Assembly (NCBI GenBank): GCA_963777735.1
Contig: CAVZRQ010000008.1
Location: 682,001 to 746,000 of the forward strand
From: ZC4RG30 sp963777735
Lineage (GTDB): Bacteria; Pseudomonadota; Gammaproteobacteria; Steroidobacterales; Steroidobacteraceae
Reading direction: 5' to 3'
DNA length: 64,000 bases
The position numbers were made by a program, and so were the translations under genes. The notes below the pieces were generated by a model. It was not told where the DNA came from. It did no database searches and saw nothing but the letters and a program-made list of their open reading frames with translations. Below are positions 40,594-50,073 of the stretch, piece by piece; position 1 is the first letter of the stretch, and each line of letters begins with the position of its first letter.

Positions 40594-41973
40594 CTATAGC
40601 CAACCATCCTTTTGCAAACCAATCAATGTCTGGTCGAGCGTGCGCCCGGCCTTCTCGACCAGTTCGTCGATCTCGCCCGGGGTGATGCAGAGTGGCGGCG
40701 CGATGATCATGGTGTCGCGCGTGGCGCGCATGACCAGACCATTGGCGATGGCATTGTCGCGGCAGCGTTCGCCCACTTTGCCGCGGGGCTCGAACCAGGT
40801 TCTGGGCTCTTTCACCTTCACCAGCTCCAGCGCGCCGATCAACCCCACACAGCGGGTCTCGCCCACCAGCGGATGCGCCGCCAGCTCCGCCCATCGACGC
40901 TGCAGATAGGGTCCGGCGGTGTCCCGGACGTGTTCCACCAGCTTTTCGCGCTGGATGATCTCCAGATTGGCCAAGGCCACTGCCGCGCACACCGGGTGAG
41001 CCGAATACGTGAACCCATGGGCGAACTCGCCCCCCTTGGCGATCAGGGTATTCGCTACGCGGTCACCGACCATGACCCCGCCGATGGGCAGGTAACCGGA
41101 CGACAGCGCCTTGGCCATCGACATCAGGTCAGGACGGGTGCCGTAGTACTCGCAGCCGAACCACTTGCCGGTGCGGCCGAAGCCGCAGATCACCTCGTCA
41201 GAGACCAGCAGGATGCCGTAGCGGTCGCAGATGCGCTGCACCTCGGGCCAATAGGTCTCGGGTGGGATGATGACGCCACCAGCCCCCTGGATGGGCTCAC
41301 CGATGAACGCGGCCACGCGCTCGGCGCCGTGCCGCAGGATGGCCGCCTCGAGTTCGGCTGCGGCACGCCGACCGAATTCGGCCGGCGAGAGATCGCCGCC
41401 ACGCTCGAACCAGTAGGGCTGGTTGATGTGGTCGACGCCCGGCATGGGCAGCAACCCCTGCTCGTGCATGAACTTCATGCCCCCGAGGCTCGCGCCAGCG
41501 ATGGTGCTGCCGTGGTAACCATTCCAGCGGCCGATGATCACATTGCGCTCCGGCTGCCCTTCCAGCTGCCAGTAGCGCCGCACCATGCGGATGATGGTGT
41601 CTATGGATTCGCTGCCCGAGCCGGTGAAGAACACATGCTGGAACTGCGGCGGCGTGACCTCGGCCAGCTTCGCGGCCAGCTCGATGCCCGGCGGCGAAGT
41701 GCACTGGAAGAAGCTGTTGTAGTACGGCAGCTCGTTCATCTGCCGGGCGGCCACTTCGGCCAGCTCCTTGCGGCCATAGCCGACGGCTACGCACCACAGG
41801 CCCGACATGCCATCGAGCAGCTTGCGACCTTCACCGTCGTAGAGATAGATGCCTTCCGCGCGCGTGATGATGCGCGTGCCCCGTTCCCCGATCTGCTTTG
41901 AATCGGAGAACGGATGCAGGAAATGGGCGGCGTCGAGCTGCTGCCAGTGTCGGAATTGTTCCGGGTTGTTCAT
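40594..41973 (-). CDS. spuC: Putrescine/polyamine:pyruvate aminotransferase (SpuC-like)
   Basis: 459 residues of class III aminotransferase: LLDGMSGLWCVAVGYGRKEL, FFTGSGSESIDTIIRMV, WNGYHGSTIAGASLGG, DEVICGFGRTGKWFG and the PLP lysine in SMAKALSSGYLPIGG. The order of motifs and the YYNSFFQCTSPPGIELA segment match SpuC of pseudomonads, which transaminates putrescine to 4-aminobutanal with pyruvate. It sits 25 bases after puuA and 77 before potF in one operon. An alternative is a beta-alanine or GABA aminotransferase, but the neighbours favour polyamines. Confidence 0.9.
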   Translation of the reverse strand: MNNPEQFRHWQQLDAAHFLHPFSDSKQIGERGTRIITRAEGIYLYDGEGRKLLDGMSGLWCVAVGYGRKELAEVAARQMNELPYYNSFFQCTSPPGIELAAKLAEVTPPQFQHVFFTGSGSESIDTIIRMVRRYWQLEGQPERNVIIGRWNGYHGSTIAGASLGGMKFMHEQGLLPMPGVDHINQPYWFERGGDLSPAEFGRRAAAELEAAILRHGAERVAAFIGEPIQGAGGVIIPPETYWPEVQRICDRYGILLVSDEVICGFGRTGKWFGCEYYGTRPDLMSMAKALSSGYLPIGGVMVGDRVANTLIAKGGEFAHGFTYSAHPVCAAVALANLEIIQREKLVEHVRDTAGPYLQRRWAELAAHPLVGETRCVGLIGALELVKVKEPRTWFEPRGKVGERCRDNAIANGLVMRATRDTMIIAPPLCITPGEIDELVEKAGRTLDQTLIGLQKDGWL

Positions 41974-41998
41974 GTCGCGCCCCTTGTTGCCTGCTGCG

Positions 41999-43339
41999 TC
42001 AGACGTTCAGCAGCAGATGCTCTCGCTCCCAGGAGCTGATCACCTGCAGGAACACTTCGTATTCCGCTGTCTTGACGATGGAGAACGCGGCGACGAATGG
42101 TTCGCCCAGCAGTTCAATCAACGGCTCGCACTCGGCCAGCCGCCGCAGCGCGCTGTCCAGCGCCCGTGGCAGGGCAAACGGCAGGTCATGCGCCGAGCCC
42201 GCGATGGGCGCTGTGGGCTTCAGGTTCTCCACCATTCCGAGGTAACCACAGGCCAGTGAGGCCGCAATGGCCAGGTACGGATTCGCATCAGCGCCACCGA
42301 CGCGGTTCTCGACGCGGCGATTCTCCGGTCCCGAAACCGGCACCCGCAGCCCCGCCGTGCGATTGTCGTAACCCCACTGCACGTTGATCGGCGCCATTGC
42401 CGCACGCGTGATGCGGCGATACGAATTCACATTCGGTGCAAACAGCGACATCGCCGCCGGCAGGTACTTCTGCAGCCCGGCAATATGGGCGAAGAACAGC
42501 TGCGAAGGCGTGCCGTCCGCATTGCTGAAGATATTCTGGCGAGTCTTTTTGTCGATGATGCTCTGGTGGATGTGCATGGCGCTGCCGGGCTCCTTGGCAT
42601 GCGGCTTGGCCATGAACGTGGTGTACATCTTGTGGCGCAATGCGGCTTCACGCGCAGTGCGCTTGAACAGGAATGCCTGGTCGGCAAGGTCCAGCGGATC
42701 ACCATGCAGCAGGTTGATTTCCATCTGAGCCGGACCATCTTCATGGATCAGCGTGTCGATCTCGATATCCTGCGCCTCGCAGAAGGCGTACATGTCATCG
42801 AACAACGGGTCGAATTCGTTGACGGCCGCGATGCTGTAGCTCTGGCGGCCCGGTTCGGCGCGGCCGGAACGGCCCACTGGCGGCTTCAACGGATAGTCCG
42901 CATCGATGTTCGGCTCGATGAGGTAAAACTCGAGTTCCGGCGCGACCACCGGCTCCCAGCCGCGCTCGGCATAGAGTTCGAGCACATGCCGCAGCACATG
43001 CCGCGGCGCCATCGTCACGCGGCGTCCATCAGAATAGAAGCAGTCATGAATGACCTGTGCAGTGGGCTCAGCCGCCCAGGGCACCACACGCACGGTGCTG
43101 GTGTCGGCCTTCAGCACGATGTCGATCTCTGCGGGGCTCATGGCTCCCGTCGTATCAACCGGATAATCCCCGGTCACAGTCTGCAGGAAGATACTCTCCG
43201 GCAGGCGCATGCCTTCATCCGCTGCAAATTTCTGTGCGGGCATGATCTTGCCGCGCGCAACGCCGGCCATGTCGGGAATGATGCCCTCGACCTCGGAAAT
43301 GCCGCGTTCACGAAAAAACTGATGGATATCGTTCGTCAT
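41999..43339 (-). CDS. puuA: Gamma-glutamylputrescine synthetase
   Basis: 446 residues of the glutamine-synthetase superfamily, type found in PuuA: a GS-like N-terminal domain with EVEGIIPDMAGVARGKIMP, the catalytic domain with VAPELEFYLIEPN, PAQMEINLLHGDP, GSAMHIHQSIID, RVPVSGPENRRVENRVGGADANPYL. PuuA ligates glutamate to putrescine using ATP. It is 3 bases after puuD and 25 before spuC. Confidence 0.93.
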   Translation of the reverse strand: MTNDIHQFFRERGISEVEGIIPDMAGVARGKIMPAQKFAADEGMRLPESIFLQTVTGDYPVDTTGAMSPAEIDIVLKADTSTVRVVPWAAEPTAQVIHDCFYSDGRRVTMAPRHVLRHVLELYAERGWEPVVAPELEFYLIEPNIDADYPLKPPVGRSGRAEPGRQSYSIAAVNEFDPLFDDMYAFCEAQDIEIDTLIHEDGPAQMEINLLHGDPLDLADQAFLFKRTAREAALRHKMYTTFMAKPHAKEPGSAMHIHQSIIDKKTRQNIFSNADGTPSQLFFAHIAGLQKYLPAAMSLFAPNVNSYRRITRAAMAPINVQWGYDNRTAGLRVPVSGPENRRVENRVGGADANPYLAIAASLACGYLGMVENLKPTAPIAGSAHDLPFALPRALDSALRRLAECEPLIELLGEPFVAAFSIVKTAEYEVFLQVISSWEREHLLLNV

Positions 43340-43342
43340 AAA

Positions 43343-44107
43343 TCACCTGTTTCTGTCCTGTGCAGCGCGCTCGCGCGCCGCATCACCAAATGCCTTGAAC
43401 AAGGCGCTGGAGAACGGGTTCTCCTGCGCCTTCCATTCCGGATGCCATTGCACTGCCAGCGCGAAGCGCCGCGCTTCCCGCACGCGAAAACCTTCGATGA
43501 GACCATCATCGGCGCGCGCTTCCTCGACCAGCCCCGCACCCAGCGTGCGCACACCCTGGTGATGCAGCGAATTCACGATGATGCGCCCTCTGCCCGCGAT
43601 GCCCGAAAGCAGGCCTCCGGCGGTGAGCGTGACGGCATGCGCCGGGCCGTACTGCACATCTAGCGGCGCGCTGCTGTCCTCGTGATGTACGGTCTGTCCG
43701 GGCACTTCATGCACGTGCTGCCAGAGCGTGCCGCCATAGGCGACATTCATCTCCTGAAAACCCCGACACAGTCCCAGCACTGGCACCCCCGCCGCGATCG
43801 CGCGCGGGATCAGCGCCAGCGTCGTGGCATCGCGTTCCGGGTCGTGCAATGTGCCCGGACGGCTGGCGTCGCCACCGTAATGCCTGGGCTCCACATTCGA
43901 CGGACTGCCCGTGAACAACAGACCATCCAGTTCGTCGATCAGCCCGGCAAGGCCCAGCTCATCGCCCAGAGAGGGGATCAGCAACGGCAGGGCATTGGAC
44001 TGCCGCAACACGGCCGCGATGTATTTCTCGCCGACGGCGTGAAATGGATGCTGCCCCAGCATGCGCCGGTCGGCGGGGATTCCGATGACGGGTCTACGGG
44101 CAGACAT
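43343..44107 (-). CDS. puuD: Gamma-glutamyl-GABA hydrolase
   Basis: 254 residues of the class I glutamine-amidotransferase-like family: VLGLCRGFQEMNVAYGG with nucleophile Cys114, NSLHHQGVRTLG, and QWHPEWKA with His222 and Glu224 to complete the triad. PuuD releases GABA from gamma-glutamyl-GABA, the last step of the Puu route. It opens the leftward polyamine operon and is divergent from the second glutamine-synthetase-like gene. Confidence 0.93.
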   Translation of the reverse strand: MSARRPVIGIPADRRMLGQHPFHAVGEKYIAAVLRQSNALPLLIPSLGDELGLAGLIDELDGLLFTGSPSNVEPRHYGGDASRPGTLHDPERDATTLALIPRAIAAGVPVLGLCRGFQEMNVAYGGTLWQHVHEVPGQTVHHEDSSAPLDVQYGPAHAVTLTAGGLLSGIAGRGRIIVNSLHHQGVRTLGAGLVEEARADDGLIEGFRVREARRFALAVQWHPEWKAQENPFSSALFKAFGDAARERAAQDRNR

Positions 44108-44302
44108 GGCTGCTTGGGTGTTTAATATGTTCTACGGCGGCACCGCCAAAACCGGCAGTACCATCCGCAGGCATTACACCACAAGGCACCCGCCACGCGC
44201 CCGCCAATCCTTCCAGAAGCTGCGCAAGTACGTGAAAGGCTTGGGGAAATTGATGCGGGGACCGGCGCAAAGTAGGCTGGTGTAACCAAATTCTAAACAG
44301 GC
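44108..44302. promoter_or_regulatory. Divergent promoter region of the two polyamine operons
   Basis: The gap between puuD and the glutamine-synthetase-like gene at 44339 (44303 by its alternative start) must hold promoters for both directions. An AT-rich element TGTTTAATATGTTC lies at 44119-44132, close to puuD. It has some likeness to the reverse complement of the E. coli PuuR box, which reads roughly TGTTCATTATATTTT, but the match is imperfect. I could not assign -35 and -10 boxes with confidence. Confidence 0.4.
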
Positions 44303-44338
44303 ATGCCGCTCTGGACAGCGGCAGCAAGGGACAAGGGC

Positions 44339-45703
44339 ATGCTGCAAGCATTGGACGCCTTTCTGGCGACTCGACCTGAACTGCGCTTCATCGATCTGCT
44401 GCTGCACGACATCCACGGAGTGGATCGCGGCAAGCGGGTGGATTTGGCCAGCGCGCGCAGCACCTTCGCCAATGGCCTGCTGCTGCCCGGCTCCATGTTT
44501 GCGCTCGATGTACCGGGCGGCACGGTGCAGGCAACCGGCATGGGTTTCGATGAAGGCGACGCCGACCGCCCCTGCCTGCCCGTCGCAGGCACGCTGTTCG
44601 ATGTGCCCTGGCTCAATCATGGCGTGGCGCAGGCGCAGGTCACCATGCACGAGCGTGATGGCCGACCCTTTGTCGGCGATCCCCGGCATCTGCTGCAACG
44701 GGTGCTGGCGCAGTTTGCTGCGCTGGGCCTGACGCCGGTGGTCGCGGTGGAACTGGAGTTCTACCTCATCGACTGCAAGCGCAATGCGATGGGCATGCCA
44801 CAGCCGCCCCTTTCCCCGCTGACCGGACGGCGCGAGTACCGGACTCAGATCAACTCCATGATTGATCTGGATGAGTACTCGAGTGTGCTGGCTGCCATTG
44901 ATCGCACCTGCCACGCGCAGGCGGTGCCTTCGACCAGCGTGCTGGCTGAATACGGCCCCGGCCAGTTCGAAGTGAACCTCATGCACTCGGATGACGCCCT
45001 CACCGCCTGCGACCAGGCCGTGCGTTTCAAACGCATCGTGAAATGCATTTCCCGGCACCACGGGATGGATGCCACCTTCCTGCCCAAGCCCTATGCCGAC
45101 ATGGCCGGCAGCGGCCTGCATATCCATGTGAGCCTGAATGATGCGCAGGGCCACAACGTGTTCGCGTCGGAGAACCCGCTGGGTACCGAGCTCATGCAGC
45201 ACGCCGCGGCCGGCATGTTGTCGACCATGGCTGATGGCATGGCGATCTTCGCGCCACTGGCCAATTCCTGGCGGCGCTTTCGCCCCGAAGCCTATGTGCC
45301 ACTGACCGCCGACTGGTCGGTAAACAACCGGGGCACGGCGCTGCGTGTGCCGGTGAGCGATGCCGCCAACAGACGCCTGGAGCATCGGGTTGCTGGTGCC
45401 GACGCCAACCCCTATCTCGTGCTGAGCTGGATCCTGGGCGGCTTGCTGAAGGGGCTGACAGACAAGCGTCTGCCGCTGGCGCCCCTGGAAGGCAATGCCT
45501 ACACGGGCTTGCAGCAACTGGGCGAAGCACTGCCCCGCTACTGGCCCACTGCCCTGGATCGCTTTGACCAGAGCCACTTTGCGCAGGAGCTGCTCGGTGC
45601 GGAGCTGCACCGGTTGTATGCCACCGTGAAACGTCACGAGCTGGATGAGTTCAACTCGCATGTCACGCCGCAGGAATGCGCCATCTACCTGCCAGCGTTG
45701 TAA
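44339..45703 (+). CDS. Second PuuA-like (GlnA3-type) gamma-glutamylpolyamine ligase
   Basis: 454 residues from ATG 44339, preceded by AAGGGACAAGGG; an ATG at 44303 would add 12 residues but lacks as good a ribosome site. Glutamine-synthetase-superfamily motifs are VAVELEFYLIDCKRN, PGQFEVNLMHSDDAL, GSGLHIHVSLND and RVPVSDAANRRLEHRVAGADANPYL. It differs considerably from the PuuA at 41999-43339, so it may use a different amine such as spermidine, cadaverine or monoamines (GlnA3/GlnA4-like). PuuB follows 18 bases downstream, which supports a Puu-type role. Confidence 0.9.
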   Translation: MLQALDAFLATRPELRFIDLLLHDIHGVDRGKRVDLASARSTFANGLLLPGSMFALDVPGGTVQATGMGFDEGDADRPCLPVAGTLFDVPWLNHGVAQAQVTMHERDGRPFVGDPRHLLQRVLAQFAALGLTPVVAVELEFYLIDCKRNAMGMPQPPLSPLTGRREYRTQINSMIDLDEYSSVLAAIDRTCHAQAVPSTSVLAEYGPGQFEVNLMHSDDALTACDQAVRFKRIVKCISRHHGMDATFLPKPYADMAGSGLHIHVSLNDAQGHNVFASENPLGTELMQHAAAGMLSTMADGMAIFAPLANSWRRFRPEAYVPLTADWSVNNRGTALRVPVSDAANRRLEHRVAGADANPYLVLSWILGGLLKGLTDKRLPLAPLEGNAYTGLQQLGEALPRYWPTALDRFDQSHFAQELLGAELHRLYATVKRHELDEFNSHVTPQECAIYLPAL

Positions 45704-45721
45704 GCGTCGATACTTGCGCGC

Positions 45722-47008
45722 ATGAGCTCCGCGATCGATCCCCGCCCCTGGTACTGGGCTTCATTGCCCGAGGCGCCATTGCGCCTCCCTCTTGCAGGCA
45801 CGGCGAGCTGCGACGTCGGCGTGGTGGGTGGCGGCATTGCGGGGCTCTCCGCCGCATTGCATCTCGCGCAACGCGGCTATCGCGTCACGCTGCTGGAAGC
45901 GGAGCGCATTGGCTGGGGCGCCTCCGGTCGCAGCGGCGCGCAGGCCCTCTTTGGCGTCGCGGCCGGGCAGGACAAACTCACCGCGCTGCTGGGCGCGGAC
46001 GATGCCCGGAAGATCTGGGACATGTCGGTGGAGGCCCTGGCGCTGCTGCGCGGCCTGATCACGCAGCATCACATCGACTGTGACTATGTCGGTGGGCAGA
46101 TGCATGTGGCCATCAAGCCGCGGCAGCTCGCCGAACTCGCACAATGGGAACAGGAGCTGCGCGAGGTCTATGACTATCGCAGCGTGCAGTTGCTGGATGG
46201 CCATTCGACTCGACAGCTGGTGTCGAGCGAACGCTATCTGGGAGGCATGCTCGACACCAACAGCGGTCATCTGCATCCATTGAAGTACGTGCGCGGGCTT
46301 GCCGCCGCTGCGGAACAGCTGGGTTGCACGCTGCATGAAGGCAGCCGCGTGCTGCGGCACGAGCGTCGAGATGGCACCCTGCGGCTGGTAACGGCAACCG
46401 GTGAACTGCAATGCCGTCACATCGTGCTCGCCGGCAATGCCTGGCTGGGCGAAACCGCGCCAACCCTGGCCCGTCGCATCATGCCAGTGGGCACGTACAT
46501 CATTGCAACCGAACCATTGGGTGAATCCACCGCACGCTCCCTGCTGCCGCAGAACACCGCCATCACCGACATCAACTGGGTGCTGGACTACTTCCGACGC
46601 AGCAGCGACCACCGGCTGCTGTTCGGCGGGCGCGTCAGTTATTCAGGGCTCGATCCCTTCAACACCGCCGAGGCCACGCGGCAGCGCATGCTGAACGTGT
46701 TCCCGCAGCTGCGGAACGCGCGCATCGAACATGCCTGGGGCGGCTACGTGGACATCACCATGAACCGGGCGCCGGACTTCGGGCGGCTGGAACCCGAGGT
46801 GTACTACCTGCAGGGTTTTTCCGGCCATGGCATCGCGCTCACCGGCCTTGCCGGCAAGCTGGTAGCCGAGGCGATTGCCGGCAGCGCAGAGCGCTTCGAT
46901 GTGTTCACGCGCATACCGCATCGGGAGTTCCCGGGCGGTGCATTGCTGCGTCGCCCTGCTCTGGTGCTGGCAATGCTGTATTACCGGCTCCGCGATCTGC
47001 TGCCCTAG
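45722..47008 (+). CDS. puuB: Gamma-glutamylputrescine oxidoreductase (PuuB-like)
   Basis: 428 residues of the DadA/PuuB FAD-dependent oxidase family: a dinucleotide-binding start DVGVVGGGIAGLSAALHLA (residues 31-49), GASGRSGAQALFGVAAGQD, and a C-terminal GFSGHGIALTGLAGKLVAEA that closes the FAD site. PuuB oxidises gamma-glutamylputrescine to the aldehyde with hydrogen peroxide formation. The N-terminal PWYWASLPEAP stretch is typical of this subfamily. It follows the ligase by 18 bases and ends before a strong terminator at 47044. Confidence 0.92.
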   Translation: MSSAIDPRPWYWASLPEAPLRLPLAGTASCDVGVVGGGIAGLSAALHLAQRGYRVTLLEAERIGWGASGRSGAQALFGVAAGQDKLTALLGADDARKIWDMSVEALALLRGLITQHHIDCDYVGGQMHVAIKPRQLAELAQWEQELREVYDYRSVQLLDGHSTRQLVSSERYLGGMLDTNSGHLHPLKYVRGLAAAAEQLGCTLHEGSRVLRHERRDGTLRLVTATGELQCRHIVLAGNAWLGETAPTLARRIMPVGTYIIATEPLGESTARSLLPQNTAITDINWVLDYFRRSSDHRLLFGGRVSYSGLDPFNTAEATRQRMLNVFPQLRNARIEHAWGGYVDITMNRAPDFGRLEPEVYYLQGFSGHGIALTGLAGKLVAEAIAGSAERFDVFTRIPHREFPGGALLRRPALVLAMLYYRLRDLLP

Positions 47009-47043
47009 CAGACCCGGGCAAGGCCCTTCACGCCACAAAACAA

Positions 47044-47075
47044 AACGGCCCGCACAGTTTCCCGTGCGGGCCGTT
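47044..47075. terminator. Rho-independent terminator, bidirectional
   Basis: A perfect 12-bp stem (47044-47055 with 47064-47075, AACGGCCCGCAC) closes an 8-base loop. An A-rich flank (aaaacaaaa) on the left side becomes a T-run for leftward transcription from iorB. On the right only TTCTCATC follows, so it is probably stronger for iorB than for puuB, though it can serve both convergent genes. Confidence 0.8.
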
Positions 47076-47098
47076 CTCATCTCAACATCCCGACTCGC

Positions 47099-49519
47099 TT
47101 ACGCGATCGAGAACCCCTGACGAGTGATCGGCAGTGTGCGGATACGCTCCTTGGTGGCAGCGTAGATCGCATTGCAGATCGCCGGTGCGGCCGGCGGGAA
47201 GGCCGGTTCACCGAGACCCGTGGGCGGATAGTTGGTCTCGAGGAAGTGCACGTCGACCACTGGCGAAACCGGAATGCGTGCCAGCTTGTAGGTGTCGAAG
47301 TTCTGTTCCTTGATGCGACCGTTCTCGATGTTCACTTCGAGCGCCATGGTGGAGAGCGCATCGACGATGCAACCCTGAACCTGGTTCTCGGCACTGGACA
47401 TGTTCACGATCGGGCCGATATCGCCCACCACCGTCATCTTGTGCAGCGTGACCTTCTTCTTGCTGTCGACGCTGACCTCGGCCACTTCGGCAAAGTGCCC
47501 CTGGTGCGAGAAGTGGAAGGCCAGGCCATGGAAGCGGCCCTTGGGCAGCGGCTTGCCGTAGCCCGACTTCTCCACCACAGCCTTGATCGTGGCAATGGCG
47601 CGGTCGGCATTCAGACCGCCGCCGCCGAACCCACCGCCACCGAATCCGCCGCCCGCAGGCGCCGGAGCAGCCTGCTTCTGGCCGAACACTTCGATCAGGA
47701 ACTCGGCGTGATCGCGCTTGGCCGCAGTCGAGAGCTCGTGCAGGAACGACTGCACCACCCAACCCGCCACGTTCGAGCCCGGCGCGCGCCAGGGGCCACA
47801 CGGCGTCTTGATCGGGGTGATGGACTGCGTCTGCCGGTAGTTCGGAGTGTATTCCGCCGGGAACTCGTTGGCCGACCAGGTGCCACCCTGCACGCCGCCA
47901 GGCGGACGGCCGTTGGTTGGCGCTGCCGCGAAGCCGTCGTTGAAGGTGATGAAGTGGCCAGCCCAGGCAGCGAGCTTGCCCTTCTCGTCCACAGCGCCCT
48001 TGAACGAATGGAAGCCGCCAGCACGATAGAAGTCGTGCGTCAGGTCGTCTTCACGCGTGTACATGAGCTTCACGGGTACGCCACCGGCCTGCTTGGAAAT
48101 CGCAGCGGCTTCACAGGCGTACTCCTGGTTGATGCGACGGCCAAAACCACCACCGATGCGCATCTGGTGCAACGTGGCATTGGGGCCCGCTACACCCACA
48201 ACACGGGCGGCTGCAGTGCGGGCACTGTCAGGAATCTGCACCGAACCCCAGATTTCGAGCTTGTCGGCAGCGGCATCGCCAGCCGGGTTCTTCTGGAACC
48301 AGGCGGTGGTGTTCTGCGGCTCGAGCGTCGCATGCGAGACGAAGCCGTAGGTGTAGAAAGCCTCGATCGGCTTCTTGCCCGCGAAAGCGGCATCGACGTC
48401 GCCGACCTTCTTCAGCTCCTGCGGGCCAGCACCCTTGGCAGCTTCTGCCTTGGCGAAAGCGGTGAGCGCCTTCCAGCTGTCCTTCGATGCGTCGGTTTCG
48501 TCCCAGACAACCTTCAGCTTCTTCTTGGCGGAGAGCGCCGACCAGGTGTTGTTCGCCACGATGGCGACACCAGGCATCACTTCGGCCACGCGGCCATTGC
48601 CTTCCAGGATGAACGCATCCACCACGCCGGGCAGCTTGCGGATTTCATCGAGGTTGGCCGAAACCACCTTGCCACCGACGGCCGGGCACTTCTCGTACAC
48701 CGCGACCTTCATGTTCGGCAGCTGCACGTCGACGCCGAACAGCGCCTTGCCCGTGACCAGCCCCGGGTTGTCGACACCCGTGATGCGCTTGCCCATGAGC
48801 TTCCAGTCCTTGCGGTCCTTCAGCTTGAGCGAAGCGGCGGTCGGCACCGGCATGGCAGCGGCGGCAGTGGCCAGCTGGCCATAGCTCAGGCTGCGACGGC
48901 TGGCAGCGTGCGTGGCGACGCTTTCCGACGTGGTGATTTCTGATTCAGGAACACCCCACTGCTGGGCGGCAGCGGCCACCAGCATGGCGCGCGCGGCGGC
49001 AGAGGCCTGACGCAGCGAATTGTAGGCCGAAGGAATCGACATCGATCCGCCGGCGAACTGGCTGCCATAGATGGCCGAGTTGATCGGTGCCTGTTCGATG
49101 GTCACATCGGACCACTTGGCGTCGAGGTCTTCCGCCAGGATGATGCCGAAGGCCGTCTTGATGCCCTGGCCGATTTCCGGGTTCTTGGAAACCAGCGTGA
49201 TCTTGCCATCTGGCGCGATGCGCACATAGGCAGCGGGGTTCAGGGCTGCGGGCGCACCGCCCGGACCACCGGCACGCGGCGGGCCACCAGCACCACCGGC
49301 ACCTGGAGGCGGCGCCTGCTGTGCATCGGCCTGGTCCATGCCGAACCCGAAGGCCAGCACCAGACCGCCGCCCACACCAGCCGACACCTTCATGAAGTTG
49401 CGGCGTGATACGGGCCCTGCGACAGACGAGGAAGCCTGGTTCTCGCGCTCCATCAGCGCGATCTGCTCGAGGATTTCCTTCGGGTAATAAACGTGATCGT
49501 TGTTCACTACGGAGTTCAT
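47099..49519 (-). CDS. iorB: Isoquinoline 1-oxidoreductase-type molybdenum hydroxylase, large subunit
   Basis: 806 residues from MNSVVNNDHVYYPKEILEQI; the start overlaps the iorA stop by ATGA. A Tat signal SRRNFMKVSAGVGGG occurs at residues of about 38-52, followed by a Gly/Pro-rich linker. Xanthine-dehydrogenase-family motifs follow: IGQGIKTAFGIILAEDLD, MRIGGGFGRRINQEYAC, GPWRAPGSNVAGW and the catalytic glutamate in GLGEPAFPPAAPAICNAIY. A second Gly-rich run GGGFGGGGFGGGG lies near residue 640. Such IorB proteins are periplasmic, carry molybdopterin-cytosine dinucleotide and oxidise aldehydes or N-heterocycles; the substrate is not known. Confidence 0.9.
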   Translation of the reverse strand: MNSVVNNDHVYYPKEILEQIALMERENQASSSVAGPVSRRNFMKVSAGVGGGLVLAFGFGMDQADAQQAPPPGAGGAGGPPRAGGPGGAPAALNPAAYVRIAPDGKITLVSKNPEIGQGIKTAFGIILAEDLDAKWSDVTIEQAPINSAIYGSQFAGGSMSIPSAYNSLRQASAAARAMLVAAAAQQWGVPESEITTSESVATHAASRRSLSYGQLATAAAAMPVPTAASLKLKDRKDWKLMGKRITGVDNPGLVTGKALFGVDVQLPNMKVAVYEKCPAVGGKVVSANLDEIRKLPGVVDAFILEGNGRVAEVMPGVAIVANNTWSALSAKKKLKVVWDETDASKDSWKALTAFAKAEAAKGAGPQELKKVGDVDAAFAGKKPIEAFYTYGFVSHATLEPQNTTAWFQKNPAGDAAADKLEIWGSVQIPDSARTAAARVVGVAGPNATLHQMRIGGGFGRRINQEYACEAAAISKQAGGVPVKLMYTREDDLTHDFYRAGGFHSFKGAVDEKGKLAAWAGHFITFNDGFAAAPTNGRPPGGVQGGTWSANEFPAEYTPNYRQTQSITPIKTPCGPWRAPGSNVAGWVVQSFLHELSTAAKRDHAEFLIEVFGQKQAAPAPAGGGFGGGGFGGGGLNADRAIATIKAVVEKSGYGKPLPKGRFHGLAFHFSHQGHFAEVAEVSVDSKKKVTLHKMTVVGDIGPIVNMSSAENQVQGCIVDALSTMALEVNIENGRIKEQNFDTYKLARIPVSPVVDVHFLETNYPPTGLGEPAFPPAAPAICNAIYAATKERIRTLPITRQGFSIA

Positions 49520-49992
49520 GAGGCGCTCCCGTTCAGTGCCTTGGCTGCAGACTTGATGGCCATGCGGATGCGGACATAGGTTCCGCAGCGGCAGATGTTG
49601 CCCTGCATGAAGCTGTCGATGTCGGCATCGGTGGGGTTCGGCTTGTCGCGCAGCAGCGCGGTGGCGCTCATGATCTGGCCGGCCTGGCAGTAGCCGCACT
49701 GCGGCACGTCGTGGTCGATCCACGCCTTCTGCACGGCGGTGAGCGCGCCGTTCTGCGCGAGCCCTTCGATGGTGGTGATCTTCTGCCCGACCGCAGCCAC
49801 TGCGGGCACGGAGCAGGAACGTACGGGCGAACCGTTCAGGTGCACGGTGCAGGCGCCACACTGGGCCATGCCGCAACCGAACTTGGTGCCAACCAGCTTG
49901 AGCTCGTCACGCAGTACCCAGAGCAGCGGCTGATCGTCCGCTACCTCGACGTCGTGATCCGCGCCATTCACATTCAATTTTACTTTGGCCAT
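49516..49992 (-). CDS. iorA: Isoquinoline 1-oxidoreductase-type small [2Fe-2S] subunit
   Basis: 158 residues with the two [2Fe-2S] clusters of the xanthine-dehydrogenase family: Cys40, Cys45, Cys48 and Cys60 in the ferredoxin part (KFGCGMAQCGACTVHL) and Cys99, Cys102, Cys134 and Cys136 in the helical part (QCGYCQAG and ICRCG). It passes electrons from the molybdenum site of IorB. It overlaps iorB by 4 bases. No third, cytochrome-like subunit lies next to it, so the final electron acceptor is unknown. Confidence 0.95.
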   Translation of the reverse strand: MAKVKLNVNGADHDVEVADDQPLLWVLRDELKLVGTKFGCGMAQCGACTVHLNGSPVRSCSVPAVAAVGQKITTIEGLAQNGALTAVQKAWIDHDVPQCGYCQAGQIMSATALLRDKPNPTDADIDSFMQGNICRCGTYVRIRMAIKSAAKALNGSAS

Positions 49993-50073
49993 GGTGCCCG
50001 TCCGTTTCCGGAATTGATTAAGAAATGTTATGACCCCGCAAGCCGCCGAGCATAACCGGGTGGTATGACAGCT

